NCBI RefSeq assembly: GCF_003144115.1
Contig: NW_020311999.1
Location: 849,583-913,582 of the forward strand
Length of the DNA stretch: 64,000 nt
Direction of reading: 5' to 3'
From: Tilletiopsis washingtonensis
Taxonomy: Eukaryota > Basidiomycota > Exobasidiomycetes > Entylomatales
The position numbers and the translations under genes are program-made. The notes beneath the pieces are model-generated. The model was not told where the DNA came from and searched no databases. It saw only the letters and a list, made by a program, of their open reading frames with translations. How positions within the stretch are numbered: position 1 is the stretch's first letter; the number at the start of each line of letters is the position of its first letter. Below are positions 1 through 10,469 of this stretch, in pieces.

Positions 1-538
1 AAGCAGGCTGCTCCCGCTCGCAGTAGACGGCATCGAGAGTCACGCAGAGACGGCAAATGCATCACATTGTACATCAGCTCCGTCCCATGCCGCTATTCTG
101 AGTGAGTTGCTTGAGCGTCGTGTTGCCGCCGCAGCCGCTCTGCCGCTCAAGTGTGTCCTGGCGATCCATCCGCTTCTGGCAGCCTCCGCCGCCGCCGCCA
201 CTGGCGGATGGCAAGCGAGACGAGGCGGCCGCATGATCCTTGGCTTCGGGGAGCTCCAAGCTGGCGCGTGCTGTGTCGAGCGTTCTGCTTGATGTGACGC
301 GAGCGAGCGCTGCCCTTCATGGCGCGGGCCGAAGAGGCGAGCAGATCGCTGGCGAGCCGCTTGGGCAGTAGACGGCGCGGTGGACGAGCGCGCGCTTGGA
401 GAGAGCGCCGGATGCTGGCGCCCATGAAGTTCAGAGCTCGAGACGACGTGCGGTGCGAGCGCCCGGCGCTCGTGTGACGATTGCGTCTCTGAGTGCGCAT
501 GGCGACTTGGCGAGCATCGCAGCTCGCAGCGTCGCGGC
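1..538. other. Left-edge stretch without a supported gene
   Basis: GC-rich sequence between the window edge and the stop of the first gene. Open frames cross it on both strands, but they are Arg/Ala-rich and read as composition effects, and none shows a recognisable domain. It probably holds the 3' untranslated region of the gene ending at 539 and perhaps flank of a gene beyond the window. Confidence 0.4.
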
Positions 539-979
539 TCAGCGCTGCAAGAAGCGCAGCAGCGCCTGTTCCGTCTCCTTGAGCTCGTCGAGACTCATCT
601 CGCCCACCTCGAGCGCGCGCACCGCATCCTCTGCGCGCCTGTAGCCGAGCGCCAGTGCGCGCGCGCCCCGCTGCGCCTCCAGCTGGGCGGCGCTGGGCGC
701 GCGCGTGCTGCCCGACGCGCCGAGGTGCGCCACGAGGGCGTCGGAGAGGTCGGCGTCGGAGGTGGTGCCGAGGAGGAAGGACGCGGGGGCGTTGGCGGGC
801 GCCGCCGCGGACGAGGGCGCGGCCGGGGTCGGCGCCGCGGCGGGCTGCGAGGCGGGCGTCTCGTCGGCGAGGAAGAGCGGCGCCGAGGTGGCGGCGACGT
901 GCGTGAGGTGCGCGTGCAGGGCCTGCACCTGCGGCAGCAGCACGCCGACGTGTGCGGAGAGCGTGTGTGTTGCTGCCAT
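539..979 (-). CDS. Hypothetical small protein, 146 aa
   Basis: Single-exon reading frame of 146 residues starting MAATHTLSAH. Three parts are visible: an N-terminal helical stretch (about residues 5-32, LLPQVQALHAHL), a low-complexity Ala/Pro linker (about 45-70), and a charged helical C-terminus (about 105-146) ending ELKETEQALLRFLQR. The hydrophobic spacing of the two ends suggests helices or a short coiled coil, as in small subunits of larger complexes, but I do not recognise the family. The start is the first Met compatible with this composition; the frame is open further upstream (to 1417), but that part is Cys/Arg-rich and looks non-coding. It is divergent from MBF1, with about 380 bp between the two starts. 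An additional 5' exon cannot be excluded. Confidence 0.55.
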   Translation of the reverse strand: MAATHTLSAHVGVLLPQVQALHAHLTHVAATSAPLFLADETPASQPAAAPTPAAPSSAAAPANAPASFLLGTTSDADLSDALVAHLGASGSTRAPSAAQLEAQRGARALALGYRRAEDAVRALEVGEMSLDELKETEQALLRFLQR

Positions 980-1361
980 GCCGTGGTGCAGGAGATGAGA
1001 GATGCGAAGGTGGAGCAGCAGGCGCGGCGTGGACCCGTGACAAGGTGCGGGGCGTGGGAGCGCACGTGACCCATCACGCTGCTGGGCTGGGCAGCAGATG
1101 GCCGAAGCGCACCGAAGCGCGACCTCCACAAGGCACGGCGCCAGTGTCGCTCGCCGGGGGGCGCAGCACGACGTCAGCCCGGCGTTGGCGTCAGCGCAGC
1201 GGCGGCGCACCGCCAGCGGGCAGCGGTTACTGGCATGCTCACACGAGCGAGCAGCAACTCTTCCCGCCACCACCACCACCATCGCTTCAACGCTCTCTCT
1301 GCACGCACTGCCCGCTTCGCAACAGCAACACTCTTCACTCCACACCACACAAGCACTCATC
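980..1361. promoter_or_regulatory. Divergent promoter region, hypothetical gene / MBF1
   Basis: About 380 bp between the starts of the hypothetical gene (leftward) and MBF1 (rightward). The MBF1-proximal half is a C/T-rich tract with runs of CCA and CTC up to the ATG, as is usual for fungal 5' leaders. No clear TATA box was seen. Confidence 0.45.
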
Positions 1362-2190
1362 ATGTCGGACTGGGGTGCGTCACCTCGCCTCCTGCCTCGC
1401 CCCCCGCCTGCACTCACGCTCTCGCACCAGACACCACGACGGTCATCGGCCGCAACACGCGCGGCGGCCAGTCGGGCGGCGGCGGCGGCGCGCGCCAGGG
1501 CCCCACGGCCTACGAGCGTGCCAAGGCCGTTGGCGCCATCACGGAGAACGACCGCAAGGGTGAGTGGCTCTTCGCGCGCACGAGAGGCGAGATGGGTGTG
1601 GGGGCGCTGCGAACACGGCGCTCGTGCGTCGCTTGTGGCCGAGCAGCGCGGCAGACATCGAAAGACGTCGAGCTAGTGCGAGAGACCGGGCTGAGAAGTC
1701 GAGGGTTACAGCACCAGTTGCTCTTGTGCGCAGCATTGTGCCATCGCGCGTCCCTTCGCATTGCACGCCTCGCTGCGGCATCGCACACACAAGAGCGCCC
1801 GCTGACCTCTCTGTCCAGTCGCCGCCGGCACGAACAAGGCACACAGCGGCGTCGACCACGCACACCTGGCCAAGCTGGACCGTGAGAACGAGGTGGCGCC
1901 GCCGGCAAAGGTGGCGCCGAGCGTGGGCAAGGCGATTGCACAGTCGCGGCAGGAGAAGGGCCTGACGCAGAAGGACCTCGGCACCAAGATCAACGAGAAG
2001 CCGCAGGTGATTGCCGAGTACGAGAGCGGCAAGGCGATTCCGAACCCCGCCATTCTTGCCAAGCTCGAGGTGAGTTGCGCGTGCGAGTGCATTGCGGCAC
2101 TGCCGCTGACACGCCCTACAGCGCGCACTGGGCGTGAAGCTGCGCGGCAAGGACATTGGCGCACCGCTGGGCGGCCCCAAGAAGTCCTAG
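1362..2190 (+). CDS. MBF1: Multiprotein-bridging factor 1 (transcriptional coactivator)
   Basis: Conserved coactivator that bridges TATA-binding protein and bZIP-type activators. Four coding exons are supported by frame and splice signals: 1362-1374, 1431-1559, 1819-2069 and 2122-2190, giving 153 residues, the usual length for MBF1/EDF1. The N-terminal MBF1 domain opens MSDWD and continues [10 protein letters not shown], followed by a Gly-rich stretch and [13 protein letters not shown]. The C-terminal Cro/C1-type helix-turn-helix is clear: [20 protein letters not shown] then [18 protein letters not shown]. It ends LGGPKKS. The first coding exon is only 13 nt, so the start lies in a very short exon that automated callers often miss. 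Converges on the Cdc15-like gene with about 156 bp between the stops. Confidence 0.95.
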
Positions 2191-2346
2191 GCGCACTAGG
2201 CAGCCGTGTGTTCCTCCCGTCTCCCGTGTCGTAGACCGTAATGCGAGGTATATCCAGCTGACACATACGCGGAGGCATCGGCACGCGGGTCTCTATTTCG
2301 TCCGGAGGGGTCATACAGAGGGGCGGACGAGAGGTAAGAGCGCGCG

Positions 2347-5300
2347 CTAGGAGAGCAGCGAGACGAAGTTGCTCGGAAAGACGTCGCCGCTGCCTCTGCG
2401 CGCCTCGTCGAGCAGCTCGCCGCGCCACCAGCCGTCGGCGTTGGTCTCGGTGACGGCAATGACGTCGCCGGCGGTGAAGCTGAACTCCTCGGCCGACGAG
2501 GCGGCGTAGTTGTACAGCGCCGAGACGTAGAAGAGAATGGGGCGGCCCGAGTCGCTGTACTGCCCCGTCGGCGCCGCCTGAGTAGGTGCGGCCGGAGCGG
2601 CCGGCGCCGGGGCCGGTGTCGGCGCAGCGGCGGGCGCGTACGAGGCGGCGCTCTGCTGCTGGCCGTGGTAGGAGCGCGCGTAGGCAGCTGCCGGCGACTC
2701 GGTGTGCTGCGGAGCCTGCTGCGGCGCCGGAGCGTACTGCTGCGCCAGCGACGCCTGCTGCTGTGCATACGCAGGATGGGCGTACGCGCCGTGAGCACCC
2801 GGCGCCGGCGATGTGCTGGCCGCCGGCGCGCCGTACTGCTGCTGCCCATAGCCCTGCGGCGCGTAGCCCTGCGGAGCGGCCTGCTGCTGTTGCGGCGGCT
2901 GGGCGTAGTGCTGCGGCGCCTGGCCGTGGTAGCCGACCGAGCCGTACTGCGACGTGGCGAGCGACGGCTGCGACTGATGCGTCGCGTGGCCGTAGGCGTT
3001 CGGCGGCGCGGGCGAGTGTCCGCGCGGTGGCTGCTGCTGCTGATGGGCGTGCGGGTGCTGCTGCGGCGGTGCCGGCGAGTGGCCGCGCTGAGGCATGTGC
3101 TGCGGCGCCGGCGAGTGACCTCGCTGCGGCGGAGCATGCGAGGCATGTGAGGCCTGCGGCGCGTGGTGTGCCTGAGGAGCATGCGTCTGCGGGGCGTACT
3201 GCGCCTGCGGCCGGTGTGCGGCCGGGCCGACGCTGCCCGTGCGCTGAATGTACTCCTCGGCCATCTGGTCGTGCGTCACCGAGCCCGAGGCGTTGAGCTG
3301 GATGCCGAGCGGCGTTGTGGAGCGCGCCGGCGGCGCCATGCTGGTGGGCCGCGCCTGTTGCTGCTGCTGGTGGTGGTGCTGTGGTTGCTGCTGCGGCTGC
3401 TGCTGTCCGGGCTGCTGGCGCCCGAACGGCGCCGGGCTCGGGCTGCGGCCGCGTGCACCTACACCGGCAAAGCCCTGCTGGCTGGGCCCGGGGCTGCGCG
3501 AGCGCTCGATGCCCGCACCCGGCTGCTGCTGCTGAGCCGGCGGCGCTTGCTGCTGGTGTTGCGGCGCTGCGGAGTTCTGGCGCGACAGGTTGACGGAGCG
3601 CCGCTCGCCTGGAAAGGACTGGCCGTAACCTCCGATCACCTCGTCCACCGATGCGGGCAGCGGCGATGTGGAGCGATCCGGGCCCGTCATGAACGCGGCG
3701 CTTGGCGAGCGAGCGCGTCCGACGCCGCCGGACTGCGACGGCGACGGCGAAGGAGCACGCGGGTGGCCCAGCGCGCCGTACTGGCCCTGCTGCTGCGATG
3801 GCGTGCCGCCGCGCGACACGTTGTTGAACTGCTGGGCGCCCGGTCCCTTGGCCGGTGGACCCGGTGGGCCCGGGCTGCGACCGCCAGGGCGCGTCTCGCG
3901 CAGCTTGCGCAGCGCATCGGCGATGGGATCCGATGCGGGCTCGGTCGCCTGAGGTGCGACGGGCGCAGAAGCAGAGGCCGCGAGCGGCGCACTGTTGCTG
4001 TCGCCGCTGCTCTCGTTGGGTGGAAGCCGCGCAGACTGCGACGTGGGCGGAGCGCTCATGCCTGGCAGCGAGACTGCGCCAGGCGGCGGGCGGTAGGCGC
4101 TTGGCTGTTGCTGCTGCTGCTGCTGCTGCTGCGGCTGCGGCTGCTGCTGTGGCGCCGCCTGCGGAGCGGGCTGCTGGGGCGCTGGCGCCTGCTGTTGTGG
4201 CGGCGGCGCCTGCTGCTGCTGGGCATACTGCGCATAGTCGCCTGCGCCGGGCCCAGCAGACGGCGGCCGCGGCGCGTGGGCGCCAGACTGCGAGCCACCG
4301 GAGCTGCTCTTGCGCGAGCGGCTCTCCTGACGCTGGTCCACGCCCATGCCTGCCATGCCGGCGGTCACGTCGCGCATCGGGTCCTGCTGCTGCGCTGCGG
4401 CCGGCGGCGGTACAGCGGCGGCAGGCTGCCGAACAGGCGGCGGCGGGCGCGTCGAGTTGCGCTGGAAGTTGGCGCTGTGAAACGAGGGCCGCGCGGGCGC
4501 CGGCTGGCCCTTGGCGTAGTTGATGTACTCTGGCGGGTCTGGGATCGCGCCGCCCGTGCCGCGCCGGTGGATGAAGTCGAGCACGTCTGTTGCCGACTCG
4601 CAGTTCTCGAGAGAGACACGCACGCGCTCGCAGCCCTAGCGCGAGCATCAGCACAATGTCTGCGCGCCGAGGCCGCGCCTAGCTCACCTCGTCATCAGCA
4701 ACGCAGACGGCAGACACGGCGTTGGCAAAGTTCCAGAGGTTGCCCTTGATGAAGTCGAGGCGCTCCTCCTCCAGATCTTGGCATTGCTGCAGAGGCGCAG
4801 TCAGCAAAGGCAGCAGCGACGGGGTGAGGAGACGCACGTCGAGGTAGCTCTTCCACTCGCCGTTCCACTTGTACGTCGTGTCCTTGAGCGCGCGCACAAA
4901 GTTCTGGTAGTCCTTGTCTGCACGAGCGGGTCAGCTGAGCGCTGCCGTGCTTTCGCGCCGGCACGCACCATTGCCAGAGACGGTCGCCTGCGCCTTGTCG
5001 AGCTTGGCAGTGACCTGCACGCGCGCGCGTCAGCTCCCATCGCGTGCTGCCGATGCGCTGCGCACTCACCTTGTCGAGATCGCGGCCCTGCACCAGGCTG
5101 CTCTGCGCCGTGTAGCCGTTGATCTTGATGCAGTCCTGCTCGTACTTCTCCCGCGACTTGCCCACGTACGCCTCCTGCGTCTGCTTTTGCTTGTAGAGCT
5201 TCTCGATTGCCACAGACGACTGCGCAGGGCAATCGCATCAGCTGAAGCTCTGGCGCATGTACGAGCGCTTGCGTTCGAGATGTAACGTAGACCTTCGGCC

Positions 5301-6111
5301 CTCTCTCGACTACCAGTGCTACCTCGCCGTCAAGCGGTCTGCCACGTGCTGCGCGGAGCTGATCCCCTCTCTGCTTCGTGCGCGCCCGCGCAAGCCTTGA
5401 GAACGACACTCGAGCGCCTCGTGGTCGACACAGCCGAGGGGCCTGCTCGGCGCCTACAGCTCCATCTCTCCTGCTCAGCACACTCACATTCCGTCTGGCG
5501 CCCGACCAGTTGCCCGCAAACTCCGCCAGTGCGCCCTCCAGGTCCCTCCTGATCAGGTTGGCCAGCTCGAGATGCGTGTTGGCCGTGCCCTCGACCTCGC
5601 GGCGCACGACGCCAAGCGCCGCCGCCATGGCGCCGCTCTCATCCTTGCCCAGCGCCTGGCGCGAGAGCTTCGAGAGGCGCTTGGCGTAGTCGGACTCGAT
5701 CTCGGCGCTGCGGCGAGAGCGTGAGATGCGGCAGCAGAGCAGGGTGCTGCAGACACTCACCGCTCCTTGTACAGCGCGCGCAGGTCCTCGAGCGTGCGCG
5801 CCGCCGTCTTCATCCGTGCCTGCACCACTTCGTATCCGGCGTCGTTGGTGCCCTGCATCGCCGTCAGCCGTGGCACGAGGGTCGCACACCTGCTGCGCAC
5901 TCACCCAGAAGGCATTGCAGAAGGCCGCGTCGGCGCCCGGCGCCAGCTCCTGGCGCACGTAGGCGTCCTCGGCGGCGCGGCTGGCACGGCGGCGGCCGGA
6001 GCCGTCGGGCCCCATGCTGGCGGCGCCCGGGCCCGGCCCGCCGGCGGCCGAGGCGGCGAGCGAGTGGGCCGACGAGGAGCGCGAGTGTGCGCGCGACGAG
6101 GGGCGCGACAT
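2347..6111 (-). CDS. Cdc15/Imp2/Hof1-type F-BAR and SH3 cytokinesis protein
   Basis: Membrane-binding scaffold of the contractile ring (PCH family, S. pombe Cdc15/Imp2). I infer eight exons: 6111-5905, 5852-5761, 5707-5488, 5219-5070, 5014-4969, 4917-4838, 4786-4688 and 4635-2347, giving about 1060 residues. The N-terminal F-BAR domain (roughly residues 30-300) includes GTNDAGYEVVQARMKTAART, then AEIESDYAKRLSKLSRQALG and EKLYKQKQTQEAYVGKSREK. The post-F-BAR signature is typical of Cdc15-type proteins (CVADDE, DFIHRRGTG, AIPDPPEYINYAKG). A long disordered middle is rich in Gln, Pro and Ser, with polyQ runs encoded by CAG repeats near 4110-4140 and repeated RGHSPAP units near 3000-3130. A canonical SH3 domain closes the protein (ALYNYAASSAEEFSFTAGDV, then GWWRGELLDE, FPSNFVSLLS). 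Intron 3 (5487-5220) is longer than the rest and could hide a short exon. Confidence 0.9.
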
Positions 6112-6849
6112 GGCTGCTGCTGGATGCTCGCTGCCACGCGCTGAGGAGAGTGAGGTGCGAGAGGTGGCTGCGACTGACTGCGAAGGGCAGCGAGATGCGT
6201 GTGGCTGTGACGCACGCGACGAGGCGCTTGCGGTGCGCGTTGACGTAGGCCGGCCTTGGCTCGGCTCGCGCGCGCAGCACGCTCAGGAGCAAGCCGCGCG
6301 CAGCAAGCAACACGCCAGCCACGCCGCCACGCCGCCATCCTCGCGCACACGACGCGCATCGCACAGGGACAAGGCCTCGAGCTGTCTGCCGTTACAGATG
6401 CCTGTCAGTCGTTTGAAGAGTGTCAAAATTCAGCAAACAAGGCTCTTGAGCATCTGCATCAGCCGCGAAAGGCAAGACTGGCGGCCTTGTGCCGACAGCA
6501 GCGCATGACTAGCTGGCCGATGCTTGGCCGCCGCCGTCGCGGTTTCCGACACCTAACACCCGTTGGCGCCCCGCCAAGTGGCCAGTGACTTCTCATGCAG
6601 TCATGCGTGCAGGGACCTCTAAGCAACAGGAAGAAGAGGCAGCTGGAGCCTTGCCTCGGTGCACAGACCGCCTGTTCCGACACTGTCGTGGCCTGCTCGC
6701 ATGAACGGACGCTGTCTGCGCTCTCCAGGCCAGCAGCGAACGGGCCGCCGTCGCTCGCGGCTATATCGCGCCGAGGCCCAATCAGCTTTTGCTTCCCCAC
6801 CTCTCCATCCCTCTCACCTTCCAGCTTGTCTATCAACACTCCTGCTGCG
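6112..6849. promoter_or_regulatory. Divergent promoter region, F-BAR gene / dynamin-like gene
   Basis: About 740 bp between two divergent starts. The stretch upstream of the dynamin gene (about 6790-6849) is strongly pyrimidine-rich (CCCCACCTCTCC, CCCTCTCACC), a usual fungal leader signature. The block around 6400-6600 is less GC-rich than its surroundings. No gene is visible. Confidence 0.4.
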
Positions 6850-9841
6850 ATGTCAAGCAACGGCGACACGCACACCGCGACGGCTCATCTCGAGGCGTAC
6901 GCGCAGCGCCAGCGCCACCTCGCTGACCAGCTGCGGGCGCATGGGCTGGACCGCGAGCTAGACGTGCCAAAGATCGTCATCATCGGCAGCCAGTCTGCCG
7001 GTGAGTACGCTCCAGGCATCGAGGTCCGGGTCGCAGGGCGCTCACTCTCATGGAAACAGGCAAGAGCAGCGTCCTAGAGGCACTCAGCCAGGTGAGCAAA
7101 GGGCCAAGGCGACGTGGAACAGGGCTCTGAGCACACTGTTCACAGATCGCCTTTCCGCGAGCTGCTGGAACCTGCACGCGCTGTCCAGCGGACGTCAGGC
7201 TGTCTTATCACGAGGGCCCGTGGCAGTGCGAAGTGTACACGCGCCTCCTGAAGGACGCTGAAGGGAACGAGGAGATCAGGGAGGAGCCGTTCGGTGAGAC
7301 CATCTGCGACCCTGCTCTGGTTAGCGGCCGCATCAGACGAGTGAGTGTGGATCTGCTGCTTAGGCTGAGTTGCGCCGACACAAAGCCCGACCAGGCCCAA
7401 CGCTATGTGCTCAACCCGGAGCTCGGTCTGGAGACCTGCCTTACGGCGAACAAGCTACCAGCGCTGTCGGCCACAAAGTTCACCGAGAACCCCGTCGTGC
7501 TTCACGTCCGCGGGCCCACCTGCCCCAATCTGACGCTCGTTGGTGAGTCACGCCCATGGACCATGGCACGCGCGCTGACCTCTGGGGATAGATCTGCCCG
7601 GCATTATCGCCAACGTGGCCGACGGCGAGGCCCCCGAGAACATCGAGCTGATCAAGCAGCTCGCTCGAGCGCACATCCAGTCCGAGAACACCATCATTCT
7701 GCTCGCCGTCACGATGGCGGACGACTTTCAGAATCAAGCTGGTGTAGCGTTAGCGAAGGAGGCTGACCCCGACCGCCGCCGCACGCTCGGCGTGCTCACC
7801 AAGGTACGTAGTCAGCATGCCATCCGTGAGACTGGCACTGAAGCCAGATACAACTTGCTTGCAGCCTGATCGCATTCAGCAAGGCGAGTTTGAGAACTGG
7901 CTCCCTGTGATCAACGGCAAAGCCAACCCGCTGCGCCTCGGTTACCACGTTGTCAAGGTGCGGCCGTGCGAGAGTGGCTTTGAGGCGTGTTCTTACTCTG
8001 TACCGGCCCAGAACCCGACGACAATGGAGCTCAACGAGCGCATCACCTTCGAAGCGGCTCGAGAGAGCGAAGAGGCTTTCCTGCAAACAGGCACGTGGCA
8101 GAGCTTGTCTTTCGAGGTCAAGCAGCGCTTGGGTACGCGTAAGCTGTCCGCGAGGCTTTCTGTGCTACTAGGCGACCTAATCAAGCAGAAGTGCGTGCAG
8201 ATTGAGAGTCGAAAAGAACGAGGTAAAGCTGACTTATCGCTACTCAGGCTGCCTGGCATTCTGCAACAGCTGCGCGAGCAGCAGCGTTCTGTGGCCGCTG
8301 AGATCAAGAACCTCCCGATGGAGATAAAGGTGCGTCTCTGTGCCCCAGCGCTCAATCAGCCACGAGCGTCTGAGATATCCGCAGGCTTCCAAGAGCGTGA
8401 GCTACACGATGGGCCTCGTGCAAAAGTTTGCGAACGAGCTGTGCGCGCATATCAATCCGAACAGTGCCCATCCGGCCTTCCGCAAGGAGCTTCGCGAGAT
8501 CGTTATACAGCTAGAACGCCAGCTCTTGTGAGTACTCGTAGCTGCTGCGTTGCTCCAGGCATCCTCTGAAGAGGGTTTCAGCTACATGCGGCCGCTGGTC
8601 ACGCCTTTCGTCGACGAGGAAGTGTATGCCATCACCTTGGAGCCCTTCAAGTCGAAATCTAACGCCGTCAAAGCTGCCGACAAGCCTGCAGCTGAATCTT
8701 TCACGTTCAAGCCCAGAGCTGCATCGCCCGAAGCGAAAATTCTCGGCAAGCTTGCAGATACAACCTCGAGTGTCAGAACTCGACCGGTGCTTGTCGACTT
8801 GACGGTCACCCTGAAGGATGACAACTTCGCTGAGCTTGAAACCCCGCCGGGCTTTGATCCCATGCGGTTGACGCTGACGGATATACTGGAGCGCTGCGAT
8901 GGGTGAGCATGACTTGAGGCATGCGATCAGTGCGGATTCTGACGTCTTGCAGCGCAACGGTGGACATGCTGCCTTTCAATTGCCCGTGGTCCATCAAAGA
9001 AACGCTCATCACGGAGAGCGTCAAGCACTGGAACGAACTTGCCAAGGCCGCCTTCGACCGAGCTCAAGAGCTGCTCCACAACAAGTACACTAGCCTCGCG
9101 ACTTCTCATTTCGCGCAGTACTCTTTCGGAGGTCTGGAAGACGCTGCAGCGTGAGTGTTTGCGACGGAGGCGGGAGGCTCACGCTGAAAGACACTCAGCT
9201 CGAGCATGGCCGAGCTCGTCCAGGAGACCGTGAATGATGCCTGGCCCTTCATTGAGAAGGTGTGCGACCTCGAGCTGTGGCCCCACACCATGAACAAGGA
9301 TGAGTTTGAGCGCCAGCGCTCTGAGTTCTTCGAGGCCTTCTACGAGATGCGGCAAGAAAAGTGAGGGGTTCCCGGCTCAATCGGGGTTGCGAGAATCTTG
9401 CTGACCGCCGTCAACAGCATGCCTCGTCCTGATGCGCAGACCCCTGGAGACCCGACCGACGCGCAGTCCTGCCACGAGAAGTGGGCAAGCGAACTCAGCA
9501 TCGCCGCGGAGCTATGCAGTTCCTGGAAAGTGAGCATCTGCTCGTCTCGCTTGGAGTGACTTTGTCGCTGATGCTCTTGCCAGATTGCCTTCCGGCGCTT
9601 CATCGATGCCTTCCAGGGCGCCCTCACGGTGCACTTCATCCGCCCCGTCTCCACCGCCGCCTTCGAGCGAGTCATGGAGGACCTCGGCCTCACGGGCGAG
9701 CACAACGAGCCGCGGGCACGCGAGTATCTTCGCGAGGCTCATGACGTCGCTGCGAAACGCGAGGAGCTGGACAACAAGAAGAAGCGCCTCGATCGCGGCC
9801 TGAAGGCCGTTGCCGAGTTCCAGCGAGGCGGAAGCATGTAG
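6850..9841 (+). CDS. Dynamin-like large GTPase (Mx/Vps1-like)
   Basis: Large GTPase of the dynamin superfamily, which assembles on membranes and remodels them. The spliced protein is about 800 residues over roughly a dozen exons. The G domain is complete: G1 GSQSAGKSS (split by the intron after 7000), the switch-I Thr in AGTCTRC, G3 DLPG (split by the intron near 7545-7590) and G4 TKPD (split after 7802). Then come stalk helices (ENPTTMELNERITFE, LSFEVKQRLG, LPGILQQLREQQRSVAAEIK), a middle segment including EEGFSYMRPLVTPFVDEEVY, and a C-terminal GTPase effector region ending in the helix DVAAKREELDNKKKRLDRGL and FQRGGSM. No PH or Pro-rich domain is visible, which fits Mx/Vps1-like proteins rather than classical dynamin. 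The start gives a 21-residue lead into a conserved helical bundle (ayaqrqrhladqL). Tandem with the peroxiredoxin gene. Confidence 0.88.
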
Positions 9842-10469
9842 CTTCTCTCTTTCCTTGGCTCTGTGAAGCGCAGAGAGCGGCTACGAAGCCCACAGTGAGG
9901 TCCTGTATATCTCCTTGAGAACAAGTGAGCTTCGCCTTCGTGTCTCTGGCTGCAGCGACAGTGAGGACGAGCAGCCGTCGTGCAGAATCTGCGCGCGCTT
10001 TCAGAGCAGCAGGTTGCTGGGGCGCTTCTTTGGGCTGAGGCTGAGCTGATCCGCGAGGTGGGCTACGAAGCGTGCGCTGTCGCCCGCTGCAGAATCAAGC
10101 GCTTGTGCTGAGTGCAGCGGCGTCAATTGCCCAGGGAGCTGGCATAGCCGGAGAGCGAGGGCCCTTTGTGCCGCAGCCGAGGCGCCGCTGCCCCCTGAGG
10201 CACGTGTTGGTGTGGCGCGTCTGCCGCATCGAGGCGACGCGCCGCGCGCCACACGCCAGCGCAGCAAGCACGCCAGCGGCGAGCGGGGCGCGCTTGGGCC
10301 GCCGCCGCGCCTTGATGAAGCCATGGCCCCGACGAGAGGCCGTCTTCCGCTCCACCACATCCATCCAGCGTCTCACTGAGCTCGCATATTCACTCGCTGC
10401 TCACGCCGCTGCACTCCAGCATCCCACTCTCGCACTTTTATCCCTCTCACTCGCCCGCACACCCACGCC
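9842..10469. other. Intergenic region, dynamin-like gene to peroxiredoxin gene
   Basis: About 630 bp with no supported gene. It should hold the 3' end of the dynamin-like transcript and the promoter of the peroxiredoxin gene. The last 100 bp before 10470 are C/T-rich with CTCAC-type repeats. Confidence 0.4.

Noticed and set aside
4105-4145. CAG-repeat tract as a possible expansion locus
   Set aside because: Short and interrupted; it simply encodes the Gln-rich linker of the F-BAR protein.
1706-4654. 982-residue open frame on the - strand
   Set aside because: It overlaps the Cdc15-like gene in another frame and crosses MBF1; its composition is that of a shadow frame.
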